Shown piece by piece: positions 55,518 through 63,744 of a stretch of DNA of 64,000 nucleotides. The DNA is taken from contig NZ_JAEUAN010000001.1 in assembly GCF_019511445.1 (NCBI RefSeq), positions 1 to 64,000 of the forward strand, given 5' to 3'. Both the position numbers and the translations under genes were made by a program. The notes beneath the pieces were generated by a model. It was not told where the DNA came from. It ran no database searches and saw nothing but the letters and a program-made list of their open reading frames with translations. Origin of the DNA: Aliirhizobium wenxiniae. Lineage in GTDB: Bacteria > Pseudomonadota > Alphaproteobacteria > Rhizobiales > Rhizobiaceae. Every line of letters begins with the position of its first letter. Position 1 is the stretch's first letter.

Positions 55518-55739
55518 TCAGTCGGCTTCGGGATTGTCGGCGTTGGCCATGGGGCTGGGGCGGCCGTCCGGCTGGTCGCCGTCCTCGCGCTGATCGGCAT
55601 CCTGAAGGTCAGCCTCGACAAGATAGGCGTCTTTGTTGCCAAGCCGGGCCGCCTCCTTCAGCGCTTCCGGATTGGTCGTGTCGAGTTGTTCGCGCTCGAT
55701 ATCGGTGATGTCAGGCTTGTTCGGATTCGCGGCGTTCAT
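55518..55739 (-). CDS. Small acidic protein, function unknown
   Basis: A 73-residue soluble protein, very rich in Asp, Glu, Asn and Ala and probably partly disordered (NPKPDITDIEREQLDTTNPE-like start, then EAARLGNKDAYLVEADLQDA). ATG 55739 is chosen because GGAAGGAA lies at the right distance; an ATG at 55745 is the alternative. It has its own EcfG-type promoter and lies directly before the nucleotidyltransferase operon on the same strand. No family is recognised. Confidence 0.6.
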   Translation of the reverse strand: MNAANPNKPDITDIEREQLDTTNPEALKEAARLGNKDAYLVEADLQDADQREDGDQPDGRPSPMANADNPEAD

Positions 55740-55796
55740 TGCCATTTCCTTCCCGTCGGGTTTTCGCCTGCGCAAATGCAGCGGGCTTCCGGTGAA

Positions 55797-55821
55797 AACC
55801 CTTGGCCGATGCAGAGGTTCC
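55797..55821 (-). promoter_or_regulatory. EcfG-type promoter of the small acidic protein
   Basis: On the minus strand: GGAAC (55821-55817), 16-bp spacer, GGTT (55800-55797). One base off CGTT. Back-to-back with the plus-strand promoter at 55835. Confidence 0.58.
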
Positions 55822-55834
55822 GCGCTTGTCGAAT

Positions 55835-55860
55835 GGAACGAAAATCGTCCCCTCGATGTT
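55835..55860 (+). promoter_or_regulatory. EcfG-type promoter of the DUF3008 gene
   Basis: GGAAC (55835-55839), 17-bp spacer, TGTT (55857-55860). The predicted start is about 25 bases before ATG 55894. Confidence 0.62.
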
Positions 55861-55893
55861 CGGAATAAGAGCAATCAAAGTTGAGAGGCTGAC

Positions 55894-56082
55894 ATGCCGG
55901 CAAAATCACGAGCACAGCAGAAAGCCGCGGGCGCAGCCCTTTCGGCAAAGCGTGGCGAAACGAAGAAAAGCGACCTCAAGGGCGCTTCGAAGGAAATGGA
56001 AAAATCGATGAGCGAGAAGCAGTTGGAGGAGTTTGCCTCGACCAAGCATAAGGGCAAACCCGAGCACGTCGCGCATCGCTGA
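55894..56082 (+). CDS. DUF3008 small basic protein
   Basis: A 62-residue Lys/Ala/Ser-rich protein matching the DUF3008 pattern: MPAKSRAQQKAAGAALSAKR at the start and KQLEEFASTKHKGKPEHVA at the end. Such proteins are small, highly charged, helical and often annotated next to stress genes; function unknown. GAGAGG precedes the ATG. A strong terminator follows. It diverges from the acidic 73-residue gene and both carry EcfG-type promoters. Confidence 0.85.
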   Translation: MPAKSRAQQKAAGAALSAKRGETKKSDLKGASKEMEKSMSEKQLEEFASTKHKGKPEHVAHR

Positions 56083-56117
56083 CTTCAATATTTCCGGTCC
56101 GAACCCGGACTTCCCGG

Positions 56118-56155
56118 AAAGGCGGGTGCTTCAGCAGGCACCCGCCTTTTCTTTT
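56118..56155 (+). terminator. DUF3008 terminator
   Basis: AAAGGCGGGTGC (56118-56129) pairs with GCACCCGCCTTT (56138-56149), followed by TCTTTTT. It may also serve hutX from the other side. Confidence 0.92.
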
Positions 56156-56161
56156 TGTCGA

Positions 56162-56680
56162 TCAGGCGTAGCTGGCGCGCAACGCTTCGAATTTTGCCAG
56201 CTGCTCGGGCAGCAGTTCGCGTGCTTCGTCGCGCTTGACGAAGATCTTGAACATCGGTGCGCCCTTGGCGTTCATGAACCAGATGGAACAGGAACGGCGG
56301 CCGTGGAAGGCGCGGTCGACGAAGGTGATCGAGGCGCAATTGTCCTTCTTGATGTGACCACCGATCGGGCTGTCGCCATGGATGTTGAACCAGCCATGAC
56401 CCTCTGAGCCAACCGGCAGTTCGCCATCGATTTCGGCAACGACGTCCTCGGTATGGACGAGGAAGAGCACGACGCCCCAGGTGGTCAGTTCGTTCCAGAT
56501 GTCGAGAAAGCTCTCTTTCGGCGCAATGACGGCCGAGCCCTCGGGCAGGATTTCGAGAATTTCAGCGGTTGTCACGTCGGCAGCAGCCGCGATCGACTCG
56601 ACGATACCGTCGGGTTTCTCGGCCAGTGCAGCCAGCGCCCGCTCGCGACGATCAGCTGTGATTTCGGTTACGGCGTTCAT
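56162..56680 (-). CDS. hutX: Haem utilisation protein HutX
   Basis: A 172-residue HutX/HuvX-family protein, a cytosolic haem carrier or storage protein. The segments PDGIVESIAAAADVTTAEILEI (N-terminal helical part), LTTWGVVLFLVHTEDVVAEIDG and the central GHGWFNIHGDSPIGGHIKKDNC-FVDRAFHGRRSCSIWF block are typical; paired histidines there probably bind haem. It forms an operon with the monooxygenase gene (9-bp gap) and diverges from hmuTUV, so it likely receives the imported haem. Confidence 0.9.
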   Translation of the reverse strand: MNAVTEITADRRERALAALAEKPDGIVESIAAAADVTTAEILEILPEGSAVIAPKESFLDIWNELTTWGVVLFLVHTEDVVAEIDGELPVGSEGHGWFNIHGDSPIGGHIKKDNCASITFVDRAFHGRRSCSIWFMNAKGAPMFKIFVKRDEARELLPEQLAKFEALRASYA

Positions 56681-56689
56681 CGATGATCC

Positions 56690-57037
56690 TCAAGCCGCAT
56701 CGGCGGCGCGCACGCCGTTCTTGTCTTCATGGATGATGACTTCGAAACCTTCGAAATGCGGGCCGGAGAGGTATTCGACCTTGCCACGGTTGTTGCCGGC
56801 ATTGGCGTGAGCCGCGCGGAACTGTTCGGACGTCGTCCAGGCCTTGAAATGTTCGAATGTTTCCCAGACCGTGTGGGATGCGTAGAGCGAATGGTCTTCG
56901 GCCTTGGGGCCTTTCAGCATGTGGAATTCGATATAACCCGGCAGTTCCGCAAGGCGGCCCTGACGATCGCGCCAGATCGCTTCGAAGGCTTCCTCGAAGC
57001 CCGGAACGACGCGAAAACGGTTCATTGCAATATACAT
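56690..57037 (-). CDS. Antibiotic biosynthesis monooxygenase-fold haem-degrading protein
   Basis: A 115-residue ferredoxin-like-fold protein of the ABM group that includes IsdG, HmoA and the HmuQ/HmuD haem oxygenases of Bradyrhizobium. Visible parts: MYIAMNRFRVVPGFEEAFE (1-19), PGYIEFHMLKG near 37-47 and SHTVWETFEHFKAWTTSEQF with the conserved Trp. It would open the haem ring and release iron. ATG 57037 follows GAGGGAAG. No classical hmuS is present, so this gene is the best candidate for haem degradation here. Confidence 0.82.
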   Translation of the reverse strand: MYIAMNRFRVVPGFEEAFEAIWRDRQGRLAELPGYIEFHMLKGPKAEDHSLYASHTVWETFEHFKAWTTSEQFRAAHANAGNNRGKVEYLSGPHFEGFEVIIHEDKNGVRAADAA

Positions 57038-57094
57038 GGAAACTTCCCTCACTTAAGTTTCATTCGCCGGTCAACTTATCTGCCGGCTCTCCCC

Positions 57095-57140
57095 TTGAAA
57101 AGCTAAAAAAACTTGCGTAGTCAACTCAAGTTATTGAGTT
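57095..57140. promoter_or_regulatory. Divergent haem-locus promoters with palindromic operator
   Basis: A perfect 7-4-7 palindrome AACTCAA-N4-TTGAGTT (57123-57140) lies between the divergent haem genes. On the plus strand a TTGAAA / TAGTCA pair (57095-57100, 57118-57123) sits just before it. On the minus strand a TTGACT -35 (57124-57119) overlaps it, with TTTTCA 17 bp further. The placement suits an iron-responsive repressor, but the palindrome matches neither the RirA box (TGA-N9-TCA) nor the Irr box as I know them. Confidence 0.5.
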
Positions 57141-57202
57141 TTGCAGCGCTGTCCGTTCTTGTTTTTCATCAAATATGCGGCAACGCCAAAGGGTGGATCA
57201 TC

Positions 57203-58099
57203 ATGGTTTCCTGTTCCAGGTTCGGACGTCTGTTCGCGGTCATTCTGGTTGGTTCGGCTTTAAGCGCCGGTGGCGCTCTCGCGGCCGACAAGGGCAATCC
57301 GGACGCGAAGCGCATCGTTTCGGTCGGCGGCACGATCACTGAAATCCTTTACGATCTCGGCGCGCAGGACCGTATCGTGGCGCGCGATTCCACCAGCTTC
57401 TATCCCGCTGACGCCAATTCCAAGCCGGATGTCGGTTATATGCGCCAGCTTTCCGCGGAAGGCATTCTCGGCCAGAAGCCGGATCTGATCCTGATGGAAG
57501 AGGGCTCCGGCCCGCCGCCGGTTCTGGAAATCCTCAAAGCCAGCGAAGTGCCGATGGTCATCATCCCGACACCGCCGGAAGCCGGCAAGATCGGTCAGAA
57601 GATCCGTGATGTCGGCGCGGCTGTCGGCTTGTCGGACAAGGCCGAGGCGCTGGCGACGAAGACCGAGGATGGGTTGAAGGCGGTGGCCGCCGATGTCGCA
57701 AAGATCAGTGAAAAGAACGGTGGCCAGAAGAAAAAGGTGCTGTTCGTTCTCTCCGTCGCCAATGGTCGCCTGATGGCAGGTGGTGCAGATACCGAAGCCG
57801 GCGCGATCATCGAGATGGCGGGCGGCGTCAATGCTGCTCCGACGATCAACGGTTACAAGCCGATGTCAGACGAGGCGGTGATTGCCGCGGCACCGGATGT
57901 GATCCTCTCCATGTCGCGCGGCGACCACTCGATCACGCCGGAACAGATGTTTGCCTTACCTTCCATGCAGACAACACCCGCTGCAGCCAATAAGGCGCTG
58001 GTTTCCATGGACGGACTGATGCTGCTCGGCTTCGGTCCGCGTACGCCGGAAGCAGCGCGTGCACTCGCGGCGAAAATCTATCCGGGCGAGATCAACTGA
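57203..58099 (+). CDS. hmuT: Haem ABC transporter substrate-binding protein
   Basis: Periplasmic haemin-binding protein. From ATG 57203 (298 aa): signal peptide 1-28 (SAGGALAAD), then a PF01497-type fold with RIVSVGGTITEILYDLGAQDR (36-56) and the RQLSAEGILGQKPDLILMEE segment (83-102). The start fits a GGGTGGATC site better than the upstream in-frame TTG/ATG codons. The stop overlaps hmuU (TGATG). It passes haem to HmuUV. Confidence 0.93.
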   Translation: MVSCSRFGRLFAVILVGSALSAGGALAADKGNPDAKRIVSVGGTITEILYDLGAQDRIVARDSTSFYPADANSKPDVGYMRQLSAEGILGQKPDLILMEEGSGPPPVLEILKASEVPMVIIPTPPEAGKIGQKIRDVGAAVGLSDKAEALATKTEDGLKAVAADVAKISEKNGGQKKKVLFVLSVANGRLMAGGADTEAGAIIEMAGGVNAAPTINGYKPMSDEAVIAAAPDVILSMSRGDHSITPEQMFALPSMQTTPAAANKALVSMDGLMLLGFGPRTPEAARALAAKIYPGEIN

Positions 58100-59184
58100 T
58101 GAAAGCGCTCGCCATGCCCTTTCGCCGAACAGGTGAGGGAGACAGGACGTCTCAGGGCGTGCTGGTGCTCTTTCTCCTGGCCATTCTTCTCGTCCTCTCC
58201 TGTCTGATCTCTCTGCATGTGGGGCCGACCGGCGTGGGGCTGCGCGATCTGTTCGCCTATCTCACCGGCAATGGAGAAAGCCTGACGACGCAGGAGCGGG
58301 TTATCCTCGAAGCGGTGCGCTTGCCGCGCACGGCTCTCGGGCTGCTGATCGGTGCGGGGCTCGCCGTCTCCGGCGCCATGATGCAGGGCCTTTTTCGCAA
58401 TCCGCTGGCCGATCCCGGCATTGTCGGTGTGACATCCGGTGCGGGGCTCGCCGCGGTCTGCGCCATCGTGCTCGGCGGCGGCGTGCTTGCTCCCGTCGCA
58501 ATGCTGCTCGGAAGCCAGTTCCTGCCGCTGATGGCATTTTTCGGCGGTCTGATCGTCACATGGGTTCTCTATGCGATTGCCACGCGGGACGGACGTACGT
58601 CGACCACCGCGCTCATTCTTTGCGGGATTGCCATTGGCGCGCTTGCCGGAGCGCTTATGGGGCTGCTGATCGTGGTTGCCGATGACCGGCAATTGCGCGA
58701 CATCACCTTCTGGAGCCTCGGGTCGCTCGGTGGGGCTACCTATGGCCGCGTGCTTTCGATCCTGCCCTTCATTGCTTTCGTCATGGCGATCATTCCCTTT
58801 GTCTCCAAGGGGCTGGATGCGCTGATCCTCGGCGATGCCGCGGCCTTCCATATGGGGGTCCCGGTACAGCGCCTGAAGCGGATCGTCATCGTTGCCGTGG
58901 CTGCCGCCTGTGGTGCGACCGTTGCGGTTGCCGGCTCGATCGGCTTTGTCGGCATCGTCGTGCCGCATCTTTTGAGGCTTGCCATGGGGCCGTCGCATCG
59001 CTTCCTGCTGCCCGGGTGCGCATTGGGAGGGGGCGCGCTGCTTCTGATTGCCGACGCGGTGTCGCGAACCGTTGCGGCACCTATGGAGCTGCCGATCGGT
59101 GTCGTGACCGCGCTTTTCGGCGCACCTGTCTTCCTGTTCCTGCTGATCGGCAAGAACGGCATCGGCGCAAGGGATCTGCCATGA
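58099..59184 (+). CDS. hmuU: Haem ABC transporter permease
   Basis: A 361-residue FecCD-family permease with about ten membrane helices. The block RLPRTALGLLIGAGLAVSGA followed by MMQGLFRNPLADPGIVGV (about 74-112) is the family signature, and GSIGFVGIVVPHLLRLAMG near 278-296 marks the coupling region. It overlaps hmuT by one base and hmuV by ATGA. Confidence 0.95.
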   Translation: MKALAMPFRRTGEGDRTSQGVLVLFLLAILLVLSCLISLHVGPTGVGLRDLFAYLTGNGESLTTQERVILEAVRLPRTALGLLIGAGLAVSGAMMQGLFRNPLADPGIVGVTSGAGLAAVCAIVLGGGVLAPVAMLLGSQFLPLMAFFGGLIVTWVLYAIATRDGRTSTTALILCGIAIGALAGALMGLLIVVADDRQLRDITFWSLGSLGGATYGRVLSILPFIAFVMAIIPFVSKGLDALILGDAAAFHMGVPVQRLKRIVIVAVAAACGATVAVAGSIGFVGIVVPHLLRLAMGPSHRFLLPGCALGGGALLLIADAVSRTVAAPMELPIGVVTALFGAPVFLFLLIGKNGIGARDLP

Positions 59185-59963
59185 TCATCGCGGAGAAGGT
59201 TACCGTCAGCCGTTCGGGTCGCAAGCTGATCGATACGATCTCGATCGAGCTGAAGCCCGGCCAGTTCACCGTCGTCATCGGCCCGAACGGAGCCGGAAAG
59301 TCTACGCTGATGAAGGTTTTGTCGGGCGAGATGAAGCCGGATAGCGGCATTGTTTCCTATTACGGGACGAGCGTCGATCTCTGCCAGCCGGCTGATCTGG
59401 CAAAGCGTCGTGCGGTGCTGCCGCAGGCGACGCAGCTGGCCTTCCCGTTCACGGCACTGGAAATCGCGCGCATGGGCGCTGTCGCACATGGTGCGCTCAA
59501 CCCTAGCGAAGAAGCGCGTAAGGCCCTGTCGCGCGTCGGACTGCGCGGTTTCGAGAGCCGTCCCTATCCGTCCATGTCGGGTGGCGAGCAGCAGCGCGTA
59601 CAGTTTGCCCGCGCGCTGGCGCAGGTGCCGCAGGCGGTTGTCGATGGCGCCCCGCGGGCGCTCTTTCTAGACGAGCCGACCGCAAGCCTCGATCTCGGCC
59701 ATCAGATTTCGGTGCTGGAAACGGCGCGGGACTTTGCCTCGGCGGGCGGCATGGTGCTTGCCATCCTGCATGACCTCAATCTGGCGGCGGAATTTGCCGA
59801 TCATCTCGTGGTGCTGCATCACGGCCGGGTGGTGGCGGAAGGTGCCTGCCATGAGACGGTGAACGACGATATCATTGCGTCCGTCTATGGTATCGCCGGT
59901 GCCGTCGGGCGTGTGCCGGCGGCGCATATTCCCTATGTTTTGCCGCAGTCACGCCACCGGTAA
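59181..59963 (+). CDS. hmuV: Haem ABC transporter ATP-binding protein
   Basis: A 260-residue ABC ATPase: Walker A GPNGAGKST (34-42), Q-loop LPQATQLAF near 79, signature MSGGEQQRVQFARAL near 137, Walker B ALFLDEPTASLD near 161 and switch His in ILHDLNLA near 200. The extra stretch VPQAVVDGAPR before Walker B is typical of HmuV. Last gene of the uptake operon; the converging ybaN gene ends 4 bp away. Confidence 0.96.
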   Translation: MIIAEKVTVSRSGRKLIDTISIELKPGQFTVVIGPNGAGKSTLMKVLSGEMKPDSGIVSYYGTSVDLCQPADLAKRRAVLPQATQLAFPFTALEIARMGAVAHGALNPSEEARKALSRVGLRGFESRPYPSMSGGEQQRVQFARALAQVPQAVVDGAPRALFLDEPTASLDLGHQISVLETARDFASAGGMVLAILHDLNLAAEFADHLVVLHHGRVVAEGACHETVNDDIIASVYGIAGAVGRVPAAHIPYVLPQSRHR

Positions 59964-59966
59964 AAC

Positions 59967-60323
59967 TCAGTTGCTCGGTCGGGTCAGCATGAAGATTGCA
60001 GGCCCGATCATGCAGGCCGCGACCAGGATTGCAAGCCAAGTGGCTGGGTGCGAGCCGAACCAGAAACCGGCATAACTCAGCGCCATCAGCGATATCGCCG
60101 TTATCTTCGCACGCCGTGAAATCGCGCCGCGCTCGCGCCAGTTTTTCAGCGGCGGGCCGAAGGTCTTGTGCTCCATCAGCCATGCCTCCAGCTTCGGTGA
60201 CGAGCGCGCGAAACAGGCGACGGCCAGCAGCAGGAAAGGCGTCGTCGGCAGGACAGGCAGAAATGCGCCGATCACGCCAAGCGCGACGAAAAACCAGCCG
60301 AGACAGAGAAAGACGTAACGCAT
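59967..60323 (-). CDS. YbaN/DUF454 inner membrane protein
   Basis: A 118-residue protein with three hydrophobic segments (about 3-22, 24-40 and 78-112). The N-terminal block GWFFVALGVIGAFLPVLPTT and the charged loop FARSSPKLEAWLMEHKTFGP (39-58) define DUF454/YbaN. Function unknown; family members often lie near iron or haem genes. It converges on hmuV. Confidence 0.85.
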   Translation of the reverse strand: MRYVFLCLGWFFVALGVIGAFLPVLPTTPFLLLAVACFARSSPKLEAWLMEHKTFGPPLKNWRERGAISRRAKITAISLMALSYAGFWFGSHPATWLAILVAACMIGPAIFMLTRPSN

Positions 60324-60511
60324 GAAGGGCCTATGGCGAAAACCTGAACAGGATAGACAAGTTTGCTTGCCGCGTCCTCATGTAAAGAGTCAACTCGGCG
60401 GGGCAAGATCGCACCGCAATTTTTAGCTGCTGTGCATGTGCAGCATGCGCCCTTCCCATTTGATCCCGGGGAGCTATATTGCCGCCGGCTTCAACAACCT
60501 TTGAGGACATG

Positions 60512-61501
60512 ATGTCGAAGAAGAAAGTGCTTGTGGTGGGCGGTGCCGGTTATATCGGTTCCCATACGTGTCTGGTACTGGCTGAAAGAGGTTACGAGCC
60601 CGTCGTTTTCGACAATCTCTCGAATGGACATGCGGAATTCGTCCGCTGGGGTGAACTCGAAGAGGGCGATATCCGGGACCACGACCGTCTCGATGAAGTG
60701 TTTGCCAAGCACAAGCCGGAAGCGGTTCTGCATTTCGCAGCGCTGATCGAGGTGGGGGAATCGGTCAAGAATCCGGTCGGATTTTATGACAACAATGTGG
60801 TCGGCGCGCTGACGCTGATGTCGGCTGCAATGAAGGCGGGCGTCAAGGCCTTCGTCTTTTCCTCGACCTGCGCGACCTATGGCCTGCCGGTTCAGGTGCC
60901 GATGGACGAGACCCATGGCCAGGCGCCGATCAACCCTTACGGCCGCACCAAATACATCATCGAACAGGCGCTGAAGGATTATGGCCAGTATATGGGCCTG
61001 AAGTCCGTGATGCTGCGCTACTTCAATGCAGCCGGGGCCGATTTCGAGGGCCGCATCGGTGAATGGCATACGCCGGAAACCCATGCGATCCCGCTCGCCA
61101 TCGAGGCCGCTCTCGGCCGCCGCCAGGGTTTCAAGGTTTTTGGTGATGACTATGACACGCGCGACGGCACTTGTGTGCGTGACTATATCCACGTTCTCGA
61201 CCTTGCCGATGCGCATGTCCGCGCCGTTGATTACCTGCTTGCAGGTGGTGAGATGGTCGAACTCAATCTCGGCACCGGTACCGGCACGACCGTGAAAGAG
61301 CTGCTCGCGGCGATTTCGGAGGTTTCCGGCAAGCCGTTCCCGGTGGAATATGTCGGGCGTCGCGAGGGCGATTCCACCTCGCTCGTCGCCAACAACGACA
61401 AGGCGCGCGAGGTGCTGGGCTGGGAACCGAAATATTCGCTCAACGACATCATTAAGTCCGCGTGGGACTGGCATTCCCGCTCGAACCACGTTCTGCAGTA
61501 A
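60512..61501 (+). CDS. exoB: UDP-glucose 4-epimerase (ExoB type)
   Basis: Interconverts UDP-glucose and UDP-galactose for exopolysaccharide and lipopolysaccharide. From ATG 60512 (329 aa): GGAGYIG at 10-16, catalytic Ser-Ser-Thr in FSSTCATYG near 121-129, Tyr-x3-Lys in PYGRTKYI near 146-153. Length and sequence resemble rhizobial ExoB. ATG 60509 directly before it is an alternative start. It has a GAGG site. It stands first in a group with a glyoxalase-fold gene and ung. Confidence 0.92.
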   Translation: MSKKKVLVVGGAGYIGSHTCLVLAERGYEPVVFDNLSNGHAEFVRWGELEEGDIRDHDRLDEVFAKHKPEAVLHFAALIEVGESVKNPVGFYDNNVVGALTLMSAAMKAGVKAFVFSSTCATYGLPVQVPMDETHGQAPINPYGRTKYIIEQALKDYGQYMGLKSVMLRYFNAAGADFEGRIGEWHTPETHAIPLAIEAALGRRQGFKVFGDDYDTRDGTCVRDYIHVLDLADAHVRAVDYLLAGGEMVELNLGTGTGTTVKELLAAISEVSGKPFPVEYVGRREGDSTSLVANNDKAREVLGWEPKYSLNDIIKSAWDWHSRSNHVLQ

Positions 61502-61513
61502 GGAAGATTGTTC

Positions 61514-61909
61514 ATGGCCAAATTGGTCCATTCGATGATCCGCGTGCTCGAAGAGGCGCGGTCGGTCGATTTTTACGACAAGGCCTTTAGTCTGACAGTC
61601 GCCAGCCGCGTGCCCTTCGACGGGTTCACGCTGATCTATCTCTCGAACCCGGAAACCGGGTTCGAGCTGGAACTGACTGTAAATTCGGGACGCACAGAGC
61701 CTTACGATCTCGGCAATGGTTACGGCCATCTGGCGGTGACGGTTGAGGATATCGAAGCCGAATACAAGCGCTTTACCGATCTGGGCCTCACCGTCGGCAA
61801 GCTCGTCGAGATGCCGCATGAGGGCAAGCCGTTCGCAAAGTTCTTCTTCGTGACCGATCCGGATGGCTACAAGACGGAAGTCATCCAGCGCGGTGGCAGG
61901 TTTCAGTAA
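61514..61909 (+). CDS. Glyoxalase I-like VOC-family protein
   Basis: A 131-residue vicinal oxygen chelate protein: VHSMIRVLEEARSVDFYDKA (5-24) resembles lactoylglutathione lyase, as does FFVTDPDGYKTEVIQRGG at the C-terminus. Metal ligands would be His6, Glu in ELELTVN, His in YGHLAVTV and Glu in KTEVIQ. It probably detoxifies methylglyoxal-type compounds. ATG 61514 has AGGAAG upstream; it lies 12 bp after exoB. Confidence 0.85.
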   Translation: MAKLVHSMIRVLEEARSVDFYDKAFSLTVASRVPFDGFTLIYLSNPETGFELELTVNSGRTEPYDLGNGYGHLAVTVEDIEAEYKRFTDLGLTVGKLVEMPHEGKPFAKFFFVTDPDGYKTEVIQRGGRFQ

Positions 61910-61921
61910 GGGGTGAATGCA

Positions 61922-62614
61922 ATGGCTGAAGGTGAGATCAAGCTGGAGGAGAGCTGGAAATTCGCTCTGGAGGGTGAGTTTGCCGATCCCTATATGGCCG
62001 ATCTCAAGCGTTTTCTCGTCTCAGAAAAGCAGGCCGGAAAACGAATCTTCCCAAAGGGTTCCGAGTATTTTCGCGCGCTCGACCTTACCCCACTCGACGA
62101 GGTGAAGGTCGTCATCCTCGGCCAGGATCCGTATCACGGGGCAGGCCAGGCGCATGGTCTGTGCTTCTCGGTCCAGCCCGGCGTGAAAACGCCGCCGTCG
62201 CTCGTCAATATCTACAAGGAGATGCAGGCCGATCTTGATATTCCGCCGGCAAAACACGGCTTTCTCGAAAGCTGGGCGGAACAGGGCGTGTTGCTTCTGA
62301 ACAGCGTGCTGACAGTGGAAGAGGGCCAAGCGGCTGCGCATCAGGGCAAGGGATGGGAAAAGTTCACCGATGCGGTCATTCGCACGGTCAACGATGAGTG
62401 TGACGGCATCGTCTTCATCCTCTGGGGTTCCTACGCGCAGAAGAAGGCAGCCTTCGTCGATCAGGAGCGGCATCTGGTGCTGAAATCGGCGCATCCGTCG
62501 CCGCTTTCAGCCCATAACGGCTTTCTCGGCTCGCGGCCGTTTTCCAAGACGAACGACTATCTCCAGTCGATCGGCAAAGATGCGATCAATTGGCAACTGC
62601 CGGAAACTGTCTGA
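61922..62614 (+). CDS. ung: Uracil-DNA glycosylase
   Basis: Removes uracil from DNA as the first step of base excision repair. The family-1 motif GQDPYHG is at 67-73 with Asp69 activating water, and the leucine-loop motif [11 protein letters not shown] is near 192-202 with its His. Length 230 aa. ATG 61922 has AAGGGG upstream. A hairpin terminator follows at 62621. Confidence 0.97.
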   Translation: MAEGEIKLEESWKFALEGEFADPYMADLKRFLVSEKQAGKRIFPKGSEYFRALDLTPLDEVKVVILGQDPYHGAGQAHGLCFSVQPGVKTPPSLVNIYKEMQADLDIPPAKHGFLESWAEQGVLLLNSVLTVEEGQAAAHQGKGWEKFTDAVIRTVNDECDGIVFILWGSYAQKKAAFVDQERHLVLKSAHPSPLSAHNGFLGSRPFSKTNDYLQSIGKDAINWQLPETV

Positions 62615-62620
62615 TTGGTG

Positions 62621-62649
62621 AACGTTGGCGAGTTCTCGTCAACGTTTTT
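62621..62649 (+). terminator. ung terminator
   Basis: AACGTTG (62621-62627) pairs with CAACGTT (62640-62646), extended inward, followed by TTT. Confidence 0.75.
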
Positions 62650-62760
62650 CGAACAATCCGTTCGGATGTGTCCGTCTATCCAATCCGGGCCTGATCGACC
62701 AAATATCACCCCATGAACAGCGGGCCGCACGGGCGGCCCCGTAGAGACAAGGGGTTTGAC

Positions 62761-63690
62761 ATGCTTACCCAGATCAAGGGCCTGCACCACGTCACGTCGA
62801 TGGCGGCGAGTGCTTCCACCAACAACAAGTTCTTCACCGACACGCTCGGCCTGCGCCGGGTGAAGAAGACCGTCAATTTCGACGCGCCGGATGTCTATCA
62901 TCTCTATTACGGCGATGAAGTCGGCACACCCGGTTCGGTGATGACTTACTTTCCCTTCCCGCATATCGCGCAGGGCCGTCCCGGCACCGGTGAAGTGGGT
63001 ACTACCGTATTTTCCGTGCCGCAGGGCTCGATCGGTTACTGGACCGACCGGCTGGCAAAGGCCGGAGCCGATGGTCTGAAGGCCGATGAAGCCTTTGGTG
63101 AAAAGCGCCTGCATTTCGCCGGTCCCGATGGCGACGGTTTCGCGCTGGTCGAGGTGAAGGACGATAATCGTGCGCCCTGGATCGGCAATGGCGTCGGCGC
63201 CGAAGAGGCTATCCGTGGTTTTCACTCCGCTTCGATGCGGCTTCGCGACGAAGGGTCGACCGCCGAGCTTCTGAAGTTCATGGGCTATGAGCAGGTCGAT
63301 GCGAAGGACGGCGTGACACGCTTCGGCATTCCGGGCGGCAATGGTGCCGATTTCATCGATGTCGAGACGATGCCGAATATTTCGAGCGCCCGTCTCGGTG
63401 CCGGTTCCGTGCACCACATCGCCTTCGCCGTCGAGAACCGCGCAAAACAGCTCGAAGTTCGCAAGGCGCTGATGGATACCGGTTATCAGGTCACGCCGGC
63501 CATCGACCGCGATTACTTCTGGGCGATCTATTTCCGCACGCCGGGTGGTGTGTTGTTCGAAATCGCCACCAACGAGCCGGGTTTCGATCGTGACGAGGAT
63601 ACCGCACATCTCGGTGAGGCGCTGAAGCTGCCGACCCAGCACGAGCATCTGCGCAAGGCGCTCGAGGAACATCTCGAGCCGATTGGCTAA
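62761..63690 (+). CDS. Ring-cleaving extradiol dioxygenase (MhqO-like)
   Basis: A 309-residue protein of two VOC modules: residues about 4-150 (KGLHHVTSMAASASTNNKFF) and 155-300 (GAGSVHHIAFAVENR). This matches the MhqO/LinE group of Fe(II) dioxygenases that open hydroquinone rings. Metal ligands would be His9 in LHHVTS, His in SVHHIAFAV and Glu in GVLFEIATNE. ATG 62761 has AAGGGG upstream. A hairpin (63702-63723) separates it from the esterase gene; the pairing resembles mhqO-mhqD of Bacillus. Confidence 0.85.
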   Translation: MLTQIKGLHHVTSMAASASTNNKFFTDTLGLRRVKKTVNFDAPDVYHLYYGDEVGTPGSVMTYFPFPHIAQGRPGTGEVGTTVFSVPQGSIGYWTDRLAKAGADGLKADEAFGEKRLHFAGPDGDGFALVEVKDDNRAPWIGNGVGAEEAIRGFHSASMRLRDEGSTAELLKFMGYEQVDAKDGVTRFGIPGGNGADFIDVETMPNISSARLGAGSVHHIAFAVENRAKQLEVRKALMDTGYQVTPAIDRDYFWAIYFRTPGGVLFEIATNEPGFDRDEDTAHLGEALKLPTQHEHLRKALEEHLEPIG

Positions 63691-63701
63691 GGTCATTTCA
63701 G

Positions 63702-63723
63702 GGCAGGGCGTATTCGCCCTGCC
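63702..63723 (+). other. Intercistronic hairpin
   Basis: A perfect 9-bp stem GGCAGGGCG-TATT-CGCCCTGCC between the dioxygenase and the carboxylesterase. It has no T-run, so readthrough is likely, with possible differential mRNA stability. Confidence 0.55.
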
Positions 63724-63744
63724 ACCGTCATTCAGGAGATTTCA

